From assembly GCA_034439875.1 (NCBI GenBank), contig JAWXBG010000223.1, forward strand, positions 1 to 64,000: DNA of 64,000 bases, in the 5' to 3' direction. The stretch comes from JAWXBG01 sp034439875 (GTDB lineage: Bacteria > Bacteroidota > Bacteroidia > Flavobacteriales_D > Sanyastnellaceae). This document shows, in pieces, positions 54,352 to 63,047 of this stretch. The notes under the pieces are model-generated. The model worked only from the letters and a program-made list of their open reading frames with translations, was not told where the DNA came from and did not search any database. The position numbers and the translations under genes are program-made. Position 1 is the stretch's first letter. The number at the start of each line of letters is the position of its first letter.

Positions 54352-55287
54352 ATGTTCCGGAATTCAGGTATGAAACCAAAAATCAAGGGCAACACATCGT
54401 TGATGTTGTTGCTCTTGTTTTTTTCATTAGTTTCGAGATCTACCGAGCTCCTCTCCGATACGATCATTATAGATGGAGAGAAAATCTTTATCGAAAAAAA
54501 TCCACGTTACGTGGATGTAGATTCCTTAGAGCAATCATATAAAAAGGCTGATATAAATTATGGACTCTCCTTAACTCCATTCCTGAACGCTAACTTCACT
54601 TATGGTCAAATTGCATACATAGGCGAGGATGCTAGGTATATCAACGATTTTATATCTACCGGCGATAGCTGGAAACTAGGGCCAGGCTTTGGTCTGATGG
54701 TGGAAAAAGAGATAGATGAGCACTTCGCATTTTCCCTTGGATTCTCTTGGAATCAGTCAAAAATAGGAAATCAGTATGTAGATGTTTCGTCACTTTCTGA
54801 TGAAGAGACGTACAAGTTTGAGAGTTTTAAAGATGGAGAACTCTCTCATATCATTAATCAATTTATAGATCCGGGTTATGAGTTAGACACCATACCTGTG
54901 TCGCTTAACGACGGAACTTTCGAACTTCAAACGAGAGATATTGTAGCCAGGATAAGAATATATGGGGGTAAAGAAAAAGACGACCTAAGGTGGTATTTTC
55001 AGTTCGGACCGTTTTGGAGAAGTATTCATTTTGGAAATGTTGGACCTGTGACCATGATTTTTGAAGACGACTCCCTCTCTACTTGGAATCCTGATGTTCT
55101 TGAACTTCGTAAAACTCAATGGGGCGGTACCTTTGGTGGAGGTGGAGCTTATAAATGGAACCTCAAAAATGGGCTTTCAGCAGGCGTAGATTTATGGATT
55201 CCAGCAGGAGTATTAAGCAAAAGATCAGACCTTGATTTTTCTTACAGAAGCCTATCCTTGTTTTTAGGCTACAGTAGATACTTCTGA
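54352..55287 (+). CDS. Outer-membrane beta-barrel-like protein
   Basis: About 311 residues; a second ATG at 54370 gives a shorter start with a cleaner signal peptide (MKPKIKGNTSLMLLLLFFSL). The mature part shows amphipathic strands ending in aromatic residues and terminates SYRSLSLFLGYSRYF, the aromatic C-terminal strand of outer-membrane barrels. Features such as GPGFGLMVEKEIDEHFAFSLG resemble OmpA/PorT-like barrels. No specific family was recognised. Third in a run with the sigma and anti-sigma genes, after 54 bases. Confidence 0.65.
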   Translation: MFRNSGMKPKIKGNTSLMLLLLFFSLVSRSTELLSDTIIIDGEKIFIEKNPRYVDVDSLEQSYKKADINYGLSLTPFLNANFTYGQIAYIGEDARYINDFISTGDSWKLGPGFGLMVEKEIDEHFAFSLGFSWNQSKIGNQYVDVSSLSDEETYKFESFKDGELSHIINQFIDPGYELDTIPVSLNDGTFELQTRDIVARIRIYGGKEKDDLRWYFQFGPFWRSIHFGNVGPVTMIFEDDSLSTWNPDVLELRKTQWGGTFGGGGAYKWNLKNGLSAGVDLWIPAGVLSKRSDLDFSYRSLSLFLGYSRYF

Positions 55288-55391
55288 ACGGGCAACCTGA
55301 ACCCACTTTTGCATGTCATGTGTATAATTTAGCTTGTACACCTTAATAAATTGGGTCTTTAAGTCCCTTTTTTTCTTACCTTAGCCCTGCC

Positions 55392-56465
55392 ATGAAGATA
55401 AAATTGAAATCAGTTGTGTTCTTGAGTCTACTTGCTTTTTGCACAGTACAATTGGTATCTGCTCAAATTGTAAATCCTGGATTTGAAGTTGCTTCGGCAT
55501 ATCCATCAAATACCGGTCAGTGGCAAATTTTGCAGTCGTGGACTAATGCAGGAAGTTTACTTGCCTCTCCCGATTACTATCACTATCTCGGTTCGAGTCA
55601 GGCAGATTTACCAGAAACTCCGATGGCAATGGTAGAACCAGCCGAGGGTGAAGCATTAGTAGGCTTGATTGTTTGCGGGCCAAATCACACCAACATCAGA
55701 GAATACATCAGTACACAATTCAATAACCCTCTCGAAGTCGGCAAAGACTACATTGTAAGTTACAAGTTATGTAATGGGTATAAGACAGAGGTTTCTACCG
55801 CAGGATTGGCGGTATCTGATATTGGACTTTATTTCTCTACAAATCCTGTTCTGCAGGTAGGTCAAAATCCCATAGCTGCAAATCCTCAATTTACTATTGA
55901 TACTGTTTTCTATTCCAGAGATTGGGTTTGTGTGAATTTTACCTTGCATTCCGATCAAGCATACCGATACATGACCTTTGGATTATTTGGTCCAGACGAT
56001 AACAAAGACATAGAGGTAATGGAAGGGGCTAACCCCTTGTATGGTTATTATTTTGTGGATGACTTTTTCATTCAAGAAGTTCCAGAAGATTTTGATCCAT
56101 CTGAAGAAGCCACTGGAAAAGGAGACCAAACGCCTCCATCGGCGAATGAAAATCCGAATTCAGGTGGCTCCGCCGAAATAGACGAGTTTTTTATCCCAAA
56201 TACTTTTACTCCAAATGGTGATGGCAACAACGATTATTTCTTGCCAGTATCCACTCAAGTTCATGAATATGATCTAGAGATTTTCAATAGATGGGGTGAA
56301 CGTTTATTTAAGGCCACTAATCCGACTATCGGGTGGGACGGTTGGTACAATAGTCAGCGTGCAGAAGGTGGAGCTTATGTCTGGGAAATTTCTTTTATGT
56401 CTACCGATGAAAATGGCGAGCCAAAGGTGAAATCACTTTCCGGAATCGTCAATTTGGTGAGGTAG
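55392..56465 (+). CDS. Secreted protein with gliding-motility C-terminal (T9SS type B) domain
   Basis: A 357-residue exported protein. Signal peptide ends LVSAQ; residues about 24-235 form a jelly-roll-like domain (IVNPGFEVAS ... YRYMTFGLFG). A short acidic linker (about 237-265) leads into the type IX type B sorting domain, recognised by FIPNTFTPNGDGNNDYF, LEIFNRWGERLFKATN, IGWDGWYNSQRAEGGAYVW and the final SGIVNLVR. It is exported by the type IX system and attached at the surface. The carbohydrate-binding-like N-terminus has no assigned ligand. Confidence 0.93.
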   Translation: MKIKLKSVVFLSLLAFCTVQLVSAQIVNPGFEVASAYPSNTGQWQILQSWTNAGSLLASPDYYHYLGSSQADLPETPMAMVEPAEGEALVGLIVCGPNHTNIREYISTQFNNPLEVGKDYIVSYKLCNGYKTEVSTAGLAVSDIGLYFSTNPVLQVGQNPIAANPQFTIDTVFYSRDWVCVNFTLHSDQAYRYMTFGLFGPDDNKDIEVMEGANPLYGYYFVDDFFIQEVPEDFDPSEEATGKGDQTPPSANENPNSGGSAEIDEFFIPNTFTPNGDGNNDYFLPVSTQVHEYDLEIFNRWGERLFKATNPTIGWDGWYNSQRAEGGAYVWEISFMSTDENGEPKVKSLSGIVNLVR

Positions 56466-56612
56466 TCTTTTAGTTTTCTCCTGCTTTCATTTTATGGATT
56501 ACTAGATTTTAAATTGATTAGAAGAGAGATAAACTATTGTAGTCACCTTTTTATCCCGCGTTCTTATTTCGCGTAAAACTGCAACACAATTTTTGGGATT
56601 ACTTTCGTCCCA

Positions 56613-58184
56613 ATGAAAACGACATTTGTTCCTCAACAGCAATTATCTGATCTAGTTGAAGATTACATTCACCATAAAGAATCTGTACTACCTTTCTGTG
56701 GCTCTTTTCTGAGTCAATCTGCTATTCTTGAAAAGATGGCCAAGCGACCATTCGATGCTAGACAAAGAGAATTATTGGTCGAAACACTTTTGAAACAATA
56801 TCAGGATTTGCCAATTTCCGAATTGACTCAAAAAAACATAGAGAGTCTTAGATCTTTAAACACTTTTACCGTTGCTACTGGACATCAACTCTGTTTGTTT
56901 ACAGGTCCCTTGTACTTCATTTATAAACTTATTTCTACGATTCGTCTAACCGAATTGCTCAAAACTGAATCACCCGAGCAAAATTTTGTGCCAGTCTATT
57001 GGATGGCGACAGAAGACCATGATGTGGCTGAAATCGATCATTTTTTTTTAAGAGGTCAAAAGAAACAATGGTCGACAAACGATAGCGGTGCAGTAGGTGA
57101 GTTGAGCACTAATGGAATACAACAAATGATCAGTGATTTTGAAAATTCGTTTGATCCAAGCGAACGTTTGAATGAGTTGATCAAAATCTTGAGCGATTCC
57201 TATGCCTCCGAAAATCTGGCAACCGCAACCCGAAAGTTGGTCAATCACCTGGTAGGTAAATATGGAATTGTAATTATCGATGCCAACGATAGGGGGTTCA
57301 AGAAGAGTTTTAGTCATATCCTGAAGAGAGAATTGTTAGAGGGAATGGGTTATTCGGAAGTAAACAAAACGAATGGCATATTGAAGAATGCGGGCTACAA
57401 ACCTGTTGTGAATCCCAGAGAAATCAACTTGTTTTATCTCATGAACCACCAGCGTGAACGTATTCTGCACGAGGGTGATATTTTCAGGGTAAACCAAACC
57501 GATATAATTTTCACGCGCGAAGAAATCTTAGCTGATCTTGAGAATAATCCGGAAAAGTTTAGTCCGAATGTTCTGCTGCGACCGGTTTACCAAGAGTTTG
57601 TACTTCCCAACTTAGCCTACATTGGTGGGCCGGGAGAATTGTCGTATTGGATGCAAATCAAGTCTCTTTTCGAAGAACTAGGCGTCTCTTATCCGATTCT
57701 GGTGCCGAGAGATCAAGCCATTATCTTGAATCATTCGATTCAGAAGAAGGTGGATAAATTAGAAATTTCGGATGCTGATATTTTTATATCTAAAGACGAC
57801 TTTATACGAAATTATGTGCGCAGTCAATCGCAAGTGAGTATTCAAAACGAATCAGATTCTATAAGTGCCACTTTAGACGCCATAGCAGTCAAGTTGAAAG
57901 TTCTAGATCAAAGCTTGGAACAAGCAACCATGGCCGAAAAGCAAAGGGTATTGAAAGGCATGGAGAACCTGACATCAAAAATTACACGATCCGAAAAGCA
58001 ATATCACGAACAATCTATTCGTCAAATCGAAAGTGTTTTTCAAGCGGTACGCCCAGATGGTGTGCTGCAGGAGAGAAGAGATAATTTCTTTCAATATCAG
58101 GCCGAAACTTTGGAAGACATCATTGAATACTGCCATGACGTTTTTGACCCACTAGAGCCTTCCTTAAAGGTCATACGTTTATGA
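56613..58184 (+). CDS. bshC: Bacillithiol biosynthesis cysteine-adding enzyme
   Basis: A 523-residue BshC, near the family length of about 530. The conserved start of the Rossmann core ATGHQLCLFTGPLYFIYKL, VPVYWMATEDHDVAEIDHFF, GIVIIDANDRGFKKSF, VLLRPVYQEFVLPNLAYIGG and the C-terminal coiled coil identify it. It adds cysteine to glucosamine-malate, the last step of bacillithiol synthesis, so the organism probably uses bacillithiol as low-molecular-weight thiol. The stop codon region overlaps that of convergent ruvX by six bases. Confidence 0.95.
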   Translation: MKTTFVPQQQLSDLVEDYIHHKESVLPFCGSFLSQSAILEKMAKRPFDARQRELLVETLLKQYQDLPISELTQKNIESLRSLNTFTVATGHQLCLFTGPLYFIYKLISTIRLTELLKTESPEQNFVPVYWMATEDHDVAEIDHFFLRGQKKQWSTNDSGAVGELSTNGIQQMISDFENSFDPSERLNELIKILSDSYASENLATATRKLVNHLVGKYGIVIIDANDRGFKKSFSHILKRELLEGMGYSEVNKTNGILKNAGYKPVVNPREINLFYLMNHQRERILHEGDIFRVNQTDIIFTREEILADLENNPEKFSPNVLLRPVYQEFVLPNLAYIGGPGELSYWMQIKSLFEELGVSYPILVPRDQAIILNHSIQKKVDKLEISDADIFISKDDFIRNYVRSQSQVSIQNESDSISATLDAIAVKLKVLDQSLEQATMAEKQRVLKGMENLTSKITRSEKQYHEQSIRQIESVFQAVRPDGVLQERRDNFFQYQAETLEDIIEYCHDVFDPLEPSLKVIRL

Positions 58185-58595
58185 TTCGCCGTATTGCAAG
58201 TAGTCTTGGAGGATTAAAGCAGCGCTCACTTTATCAAGGTTTCCTTTTTTCTGTCGATCACTTTTTTTCATTCCACCTTGTACCAAACTTTGTGAGGCCA
58301 TTTTGCTGCTAAACATTTCATTGACCCTACTCACAGGAATTTCCGGAAACTTTTTTTGAATTTTGGTTATGAATGCCTCAATGTTTTCGGTGGTAGTTGA
58401 AATGCTTCCATCGAGGTTGTGGGCTACACCGATTACAAATCTTTCAACCCTGTGTTTTATCACAATGCCAACTAATAGAGCCATTATATCTTTTGTAGTG
58501 ACTGTTTCTAATGGACTAGCAATCATTTTAAGGTCATCTGTGATGGCCAAACCACAGCGCACTGTCCCAAAGTCAATTCCCATGAATTTACCCAT
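58179..58595 (-). CDS. ruvX: RuvX/YqgF putative pre-16S rRNA nuclease
   Basis: About 138 residues, start MGKFMGIDFGTVRCGLAITDD at 58595; upstream residues look non-native. The RNase H-like fold shows the first Asp in GIDFGTVRCG, VERFVIGVAHNLDGS, the glutamate in PVSRVNEMFSSK, and KVSAALILQDYL with the last catalytic Asp. YqgF proteins process 16S rRNA 5' ends and are historically called Holliday-junction resolvase-like. Normal length. It converges with bshC and the two coding regions share six bases. Confidence 0.93.
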   Translation of the reverse strand: MGKFMGIDFGTVRCGLAITDDLKMIASPLETVTTKDIMALLVGIVIKHRVERFVIGVAHNLDGSISTTTENIEAFITKIQKKFPEIPVSRVNEMFSSKMASQSLVQGGMKKSDRQKKGNLDKVSAALILQDYLQYGES

Positions 58596-58805
58596 ATCAC
58601 AAAAGTAATCCCGAATAGATACCAAGAATAGGTCTAAGCATCAATTGTATTTGGGATGCTCTAATCCAAACAATCGCAGAAAAGTGATAAAACCCCGATT
58701 GGGTAGTAGTTTTGTGCATTACAAAGTGAGTAAGGGGGATCTCTCAAAACTTGTTTTATTTTCCCAGATTACAAGACCGAATTTGAAATTTAAACATTGA
58801 ATAGA

Positions 58806-59639
58806 ATGAATGAAGCAGAAAAACTTCAGTTCGCTGAAAAGATTGAGAAAATTTGGAACGATCGAACTTTGCTTTCGGAGGAATCTTCGGTTCACGCAAT
58901 TGAGTCTGTGATAGAGCATCTGGATAAAGGAACTTTGCGCGTTGCCGAACCTTCCACCGTTGATACATGGCATGTGAACGAATGGGTGAAAAAGGCAGTC
59001 ATTCTCTATTTCCCCATCAGAAAAATGGAAGTACTCCATGCAGGTCCATTAGAGTTTCACGATAAGATGAAACTGAAAGAGAATTATGCCGCACTTGGTG
59101 TAAGGGTTGTTCCTCATGCTGTTGCCCGATACGGGGCTTATTTGGCAAAGGGAGTCATTTTAATGCCGAGTTATGTAAATATTGGAGCTTATGTAGATTC
59201 AGGGACAATGGTCGACACATGGGCTACAGTGGGCAGTTGTGCTCAGATTGGCAACAATGTTCACCTAAGTGGTGGTGTGGGTATAGGTGGTGTATTAGAG
59301 CCTGTACAAGCAGCCCCAGTGATCATTGAGGATGGTTGTTTCATTGGTTCGAGAAGTATCGTTGTAGAGGGCGTGAGGGTGTGTCGCGAAGCAGTGCTCG
59401 GAGCCAACGTTGTGCTAACTGCAAGCACAAAAATTATTGATGTAACGGGAGAGAGTCCTGTGTTTTACGAAGGTATTATTCCTCCGAGAAGCGTGGTAAT
59501 TCCCGGTAGCTACCCCAAAAAATTTGCTGCGGGAGAATACAATGTGAATTGTGCACTTATCATTGGTAAAAGAAAAGAATCTACAGATCTCAAAACGTCC
59601 TTGAACGATGCCCTTCGGGACTATGGAGTCTCTGTGTAA
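58806..59639 (+). CDS. dapD: Tetrahydrodipicolinate N-succinyltransferase
   Basis: About 277 residues with start ATG at 58806 (a TTG nine bases earlier is an alternative). N-terminal helical domain, then a left-handed beta-helix with hexapeptide repeats (MPSYVNIGAYVDSGTMVDTW, CAQIGNNVHLSGGVGIGG, PVIIEDGCFIGSRSIVVEG). The DTWATVGSCAQ segment is diagnostic for DapD. It makes N-succinyl-2-amino-6-ketopimelate in the lysine/diaminopimelate pathway. Other dap genes are not in the window. Followed after four bases by the glycosyltransferase. Confidence 0.96.
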   Translation: MNEAEKLQFAEKIEKIWNDRTLLSEESSVHAIESVIEHLDKGTLRVAEPSTVDTWHVNEWVKKAVILYFPIRKMEVLHAGPLEFHDKMKLKENYAALGVRVVPHAVARYGAYLAKGVILMPSYVNIGAYVDSGTMVDTWATVGSCAQIGNNVHLSGGVGIGGVLEPVQAAPVIIEDGCFIGSRSIVVEGVRVCREAVLGANVVLTASTKIIDVTGESPVFYEGIIPPRSVVIPGSYPKKFAAGEYNVNCALIIGKRKESTDLKTSLNDALRDYGVSV

Positions 59640-59643
59640 TTAA

Positions 59644-60642
59644 ATGCTTTTGAAGAAAATCCTTGTCATACAAACGGCTTTCATTGGCGATGTTGTTCTC
59701 GCAAGTCCTGTATGGGAAAAGCTAAGAATAAGTTTTCCAAATTCCTTGATTGATGTATTGGCTAGAAAAGGAAACGAATCTTTGCTGAATGGCCATCCTT
59801 TTATCAATCAAGTGTTGGTGTGGGATAAGCAAAAGGGTAAATACAAGGAGTTGATACGAACAATAATAACCGTTCGAAAAAAGAAGTACGACGCGGTTAT
59901 AAATCTCCAGCGTTTTGCATCTTCCGGATTGATTACAGTATTAAGTGGCGCCGATTACAAAGCGGGATTCGATAAAAATCCGTTGTCTTTTTTGTTCAAT
60001 CACAAAGCCCCTCATTTAATCGGAAAGAAAGGGGACAAAAATTGGATTCATGAAACTGATAGAAATCTGTCTGTGTTAACCGGTCTTTGTGATACGGCTA
60101 CAATTCGGATGCAGCTCTATCCATCTCAAGAGGATCTTGATTGGGCGAAGTCATTTTCGCAAAAATCGTTTATCACCATTTCTCCGGCATCGGTCTGGTT
60201 TACAAAGCAAACACCGGCATTGGTTTGGAATCAATTTATATCCACTCTAGGCACTCTTCAGGTAGTGCTATTGGGTGGAATGGGAGATAGAGTATTATGC
60301 GAGAAGATTAAAGCACTTTATCCGGACAAAGTAAGGGTGATGGCAGGCGAACTCTCATTGCTTCGTTCTGCGGCCTTAATGAAATTTGCAGCAATGAACT
60401 ATGTGAACGATTCTGCTCCGATGCATCTTGCATCTGCTGTGGATGCACCGGTCACAGCAGTATTTTGCAGTACAATACCTGAGTTCGGCTTTGGACCTAG
60501 ATCTTCCTCATCTCACGTTGTAGAATATACCGAGCCATTGTCCTGCAAACCTTGCGCATTACACGGCAGAAGTAGTTGCCCTGAAGGTCATTTCAATTGT
60601 TCGAAAATATTGGCAGAACAACTTAAAGAAACCTTGAAATGA
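59644..60642 (+). CDS. Family 9 glycosyltransferase (heptosyltransferase-like)
   Basis: A 332-residue GT-B enzyme. N-terminal LKKILVIQTAFIGDVVLASPVWEKLR contains the family GDVV motif, and the C-terminal half carries VVLLGGMGDR, NYVNDSAPMHLASAVDAPVTAVF and the heptosyltransferase-like ending CKPCALHGRSSCPEGHFNC, rich in cysteine as is usual. It probably adds a sugar to lipopolysaccharide core or another cell-surface glycan. It follows dapD by four bases and overlaps the GSCFA gene by four. Confidence 0.92.
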   Translation: MLLKKILVIQTAFIGDVVLASPVWEKLRISFPNSLIDVLARKGNESLLNGHPFINQVLVWDKQKGKYKELIRTIITVRKKKYDAVINLQRFASSGLITVLSGADYKAGFDKNPLSFLFNHKAPHLIGKKGDKNWIHETDRNLSVLTGLCDTATIRMQLYPSQEDLDWAKSFSQKSFITISPASVWFTKQTPALVWNQFISTLGTLQVVLLGGMGDRVLCEKIKALYPDKVRVMAGELSLLRSAALMKFAAMNYVNDSAPMHLASAVDAPVTAVFCSTIPEFGFGPRSSSSHVVEYTEPLSCKPCALHGRSSCPEGHFNCSKILAEQLKETLK

Positions 60643-61583
60643 AAAGTATATTCAGGACCATCCTTGAACCCAATGAATGGAGCGAAAAAGTATCATTTGG
60701 TGATGGAATTTTTTTGATCGGTTCTTGTTTCGCAGAAAAAATGGGTGTGCGTTTTCAGCGATACAAATTCGATATCTGCTTGAATCCTTTTGGAATTTTG
60801 TTTAATCCGGAGTCAATTGCAACGGCTCTGGAAATGATAATTCAAGGAAAACAATTTTCTATAGATGATCTCGACTTTGATGGAAGTTTATACCACAGTT
60901 TTTATCATCACGGACGGTTCTCAGGCAAAGAACCACAATCTGTAATTGACGAGATTAATAGGGATATTCTGATTGGAAAAACTTACCTAGAAAAATCTCG
61001 TTTTCTTCTTGTCACATTTGGCTCAGCATGGGTTTATGAAGAAAAAGTAAAGCAACGTATTGTTGCTAATTGCCACAAATTCCCAAATCAGAATTTTCTG
61101 AAGCGACTTTTGACTCACGATGAAATAGTCAATTCTTGGAATCAATTGCTAGGAAAACTGAGGAACTTCAATCCTGATGTTCGCGTTGTATTTTCAGTAA
61201 GCCCGGTGAGATATTTGAAAGATGGTTTTGCAGAAAATCAATTGTCGAAAAGTCACCTTCTGATAGCAGCAAATCAACTTTCGGAGCATGGGGGAGTGCA
61301 ATACTTCCCGTCTTATGAAATCTTCATGGACGATCTTCGTGATTACAGATTTTGTAGTCAAGATATGGTGCATCCAAGTGCTGATGCGGTTCAGTATATA
61401 TGGGAAAAGCTTTTGCACTCCGCTATGGACTATCAAACCACCCAATTACTTGACTCACTTGAGAAGTACTTGCTATTGGCAGAACATCGGTCTATGCATG
61501 AATCGGAAGAGGAAAAAATGCTGAGGTTGGATAAATCGAAGCGTGGTATAGAGATGCTGATTTCGGGATATCGACAAGGTTGA
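60639..61583 (+). CDS. GSCFA domain-containing protein
   Basis: A 314-residue protein named for the GSCFAEKMG motif seen near residue 28, with the family's ICLNPFGILFNPESIA, FGSAWVYE, CHKFPNQNFLKRLLTHDE, VFSVSPVRYLKDGFAENQLSK and HPSADAVQYIWEKL blocks. GSCFA is an SGNH-hydrolase-like domain; the Ser in GSCFA and the Asp/His in DMVHPSAD would form the active site. Substrate is unknown, but coupling to a glycosyltransferase points to glycan deacylation or modification (inference). Confidence 0.92.
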   Translation: MKSIFRTILEPNEWSEKVSFGDGIFLIGSCFAEKMGVRFQRYKFDICLNPFGILFNPESIATALEMIIQGKQFSIDDLDFDGSLYHSFYHHGRFSGKEPQSVIDEINRDILIGKTYLEKSRFLLVTFGSAWVYEEKVKQRIVANCHKFPNQNFLKRLLTHDEIVNSWNQLLGKLRNFNPDVRVVFSVSPVRYLKDGFAENQLSKSHLLIAANQLSEHGGVQYFPSYEIFMDDLRDYRFCSQDMVHPSADAVQYIWEKLLHSAMDYQTTQLLDSLEKYLLLAEHRSMHESEEEKMLRLDKSKRGIEMLISGYRQG

Positions 61584-61629
61584 AGTAGTAATACCGATCT
61601 TTTACCAATGGTTCTTAATAAACGTTCCA

Positions 61630-61890
61630 TACTACATTGCGCATTGGAAGTTTGTTTTGGGCAATGCGCTGCAGGATATTGCATGCATGAAATGGTTAAT
61701 GTCGTTTAGAGTGCCTGTAACAGGCCATTGAAGTGAAACTTTATTGGACTATTGCAGATACATAAACCCGAATCACGCCATGGAGATATCGGAATTCATA
61801 GGTCGAACAATTACTTTGTTCCATCGTGTAGATTCGAGAATCCCGCATAGCATTAACCTCAAGATGCTTCCAATGCGCAATGCGGGATAA
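61630..61890 (-). repeat. Mosaic repeat, rearranged copy with inverted ends
   Basis: CATTGCGCATTGGAAG at 61636-61651 and its exact complement CTTCCAATGCGCAATG at 61867-61882 bound the copy. Inside lie a 43-nt hairpin unit (61715-61757), directly followed by the AAACCCGAATCACGCCATGG block (about 61764-61783) in the opposite relative orientation to copies 1 and 3. Thus one half is inverted against the other. With flanking sequence it fills the gap to 62029; no gene is seen there. Confidence 0.7.
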
Positions 61891-61983
61891 ATTGGTTTAG
61901 CACTGCTTCCGGTTAAAGAATATTAAGTGCCTCACTAAACATCTTGCATGCTCTAGATTGATGGCTAGAAATTCTCCAACACG

Positions 61984-62012
61984 AAAAAACCCCGGACAAG
62001 CCGAGGTTTTAT
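61984..62012 (-). terminator. Terminator of the small secreted protein gene
   Basis: On the minus strand ACCTCGG-CTTGT-CCGGGGT forms a stem with one G-U pair, followed by TTTTTT, 18 bases after the stop codon of the gene ending at 62030. Confidence 0.8.
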
Positions 62013-62029
62013 ATATGAATTGAAGGAGA

Positions 62030-62389
62030 TTACTTCTTTTTCTGGGTAGGGTTGATTTGCACCGTTGGAGCAGCACCACTTTGACGATTGATGTTCATGT
62101 GAACAGCTTGATCCGGCGCAAATTTGGGAAGACTATATGAATTGTCAAAACCTTCTCCCTTCACGGTAAAATCTATTCCAATAAGTTGACGATTTCCATC
62201 AAATACAGGGCTGTAATCAAAGTTTACACCCACGGCCTGAAGATCGTTTCTGAGGTACATCAACTCTTCGCGAGTGGTTTCGGAGGAGATTGTGATATCA
62301 ACCAATTCTTGAGAAATGGTATTTTGGGCAATGGAATTGAGGCCCGAAAAGAGGGCTACAGTGGCAATGATTAGTCGCAGAGTTTTCAT
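62030..62389 (-). CDS. Small secreted protein, M56-peptidase tail-like
   Basis: A 119-residue exported protein with signal peptide ending NSIAQ. The mature part (DITISSETTREELMYLRNDL, VNFDYSPVFDGNRQLIGIDF) resembles a small domain often found at the C-terminus of Bacteroidota M56/BlaR1-like peptidases, but here it stands alone with no protease. The end is a basic tail (NPTQKKK). Function unknown. Single gene with own terminator. Confidence 0.65.
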   Translation of the reverse strand: MKTLRLIIATVALFSGLNSIAQNTISQELVDITISSETTREELMYLRNDLQAVGVNFDYSPVFDGNRQLIGIDFTVKGEGFDNSYSLPKFAPDQAVHMNINRQSGAAPTVQINPTQKKK

Positions 62390-62510
62390 GGTTGGATGAG
62401 TTTATTTGAATCAAAACTAATAAATCTATGCTTAGGTTGCATGAAAAGTCAAAATAATCTGAATTTCATCTCACAAAAGATTGAACAGGAGTAATTTTGC
62501 GCCCTCAAAA

Positions 62511-63047
62511 ATGACCATGAAAGAAGATAATAAGAGAATTGAAGATTTGAAAAGGGATTTATTCAGTACTGATGAGGCTGTGGTAGTATCCGCTTTGAGT
62601 AAATGTCGCGAAACGGGAAATCACAACCTAGTGCTGCCCCTTATTAATTTGTTTGCGGCTTCAGAAAGTGCCTTGGTGAAAGAAAATGTGGCCGATATAC
62701 TGAGCAATCTGAAGGTCACACGAACCGAGTCACCTTTCTTAGAAGCCCTTCAAGAGGATTCTCTAAGGGCAGTGAGAAGAGATGTCTTGCATTTTATGTG
62801 GAATAGCGGATTGCAACCAACAGACAGATTAACCGAGTTGGTTGAGTTGACCGTTCGTTCCGAGTTCGAAGAAATCTTAGAATGTCTCACATTGATCGAA
62901 AGCATGGATGGACCATTTGCAGAAGAGCAAATAGAAGAATCTAGCTACATTTTGCGAGAATGGATTGCCGGACATTCAAATGATGATAGTCTGACTTTAA
63001 TGGTCGAATTTTTGAAGGTTGTGGAAGATCTTCCTGTAAGTTACTAG
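62511..63047 (+). CDS. Small helical-repeat protein of unknown function
   Basis: About 178 residues from the ATG at 62511 (62517 is also possible; the upstream TTG is less likely). It consists of regular helix pairs (RDLFSTDEA-like, VVSALSKCRETGNHNLVLPL, VKENVADILSNLKVTRTESP) that read as HEAT-like repeats, ending with an acidic region. No catalytic motif. Its last four bases overlap the stop of the convergent asparagine synthase gene. Probably a protein-binding scaffold; partner unknown. Confidence 0.7.
   Translation: MTMKEDNKRIEDLKRDLFSTDEAVVVSALSKCRETGNHNLVLPLINLFAASESALVKENVADILSNLKVTRTESPFLEALQEDSLRAVRRDVLHFMWNSGLQPTDRLTELVELTVRSEFEEILECLTLIESMDGPFAEEQIEESSYILREWIAGHSNDDSLTLMVEFLKVVEDLPVSY

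Noticed and set aside
58179..58184. Six-base overlap of convergent bshC and ruvX, and the similar four-base overlap at 63044-63047
   Set aside because: Short convergent overlaps are common in compact genomes and imply nothing functional by themselves.
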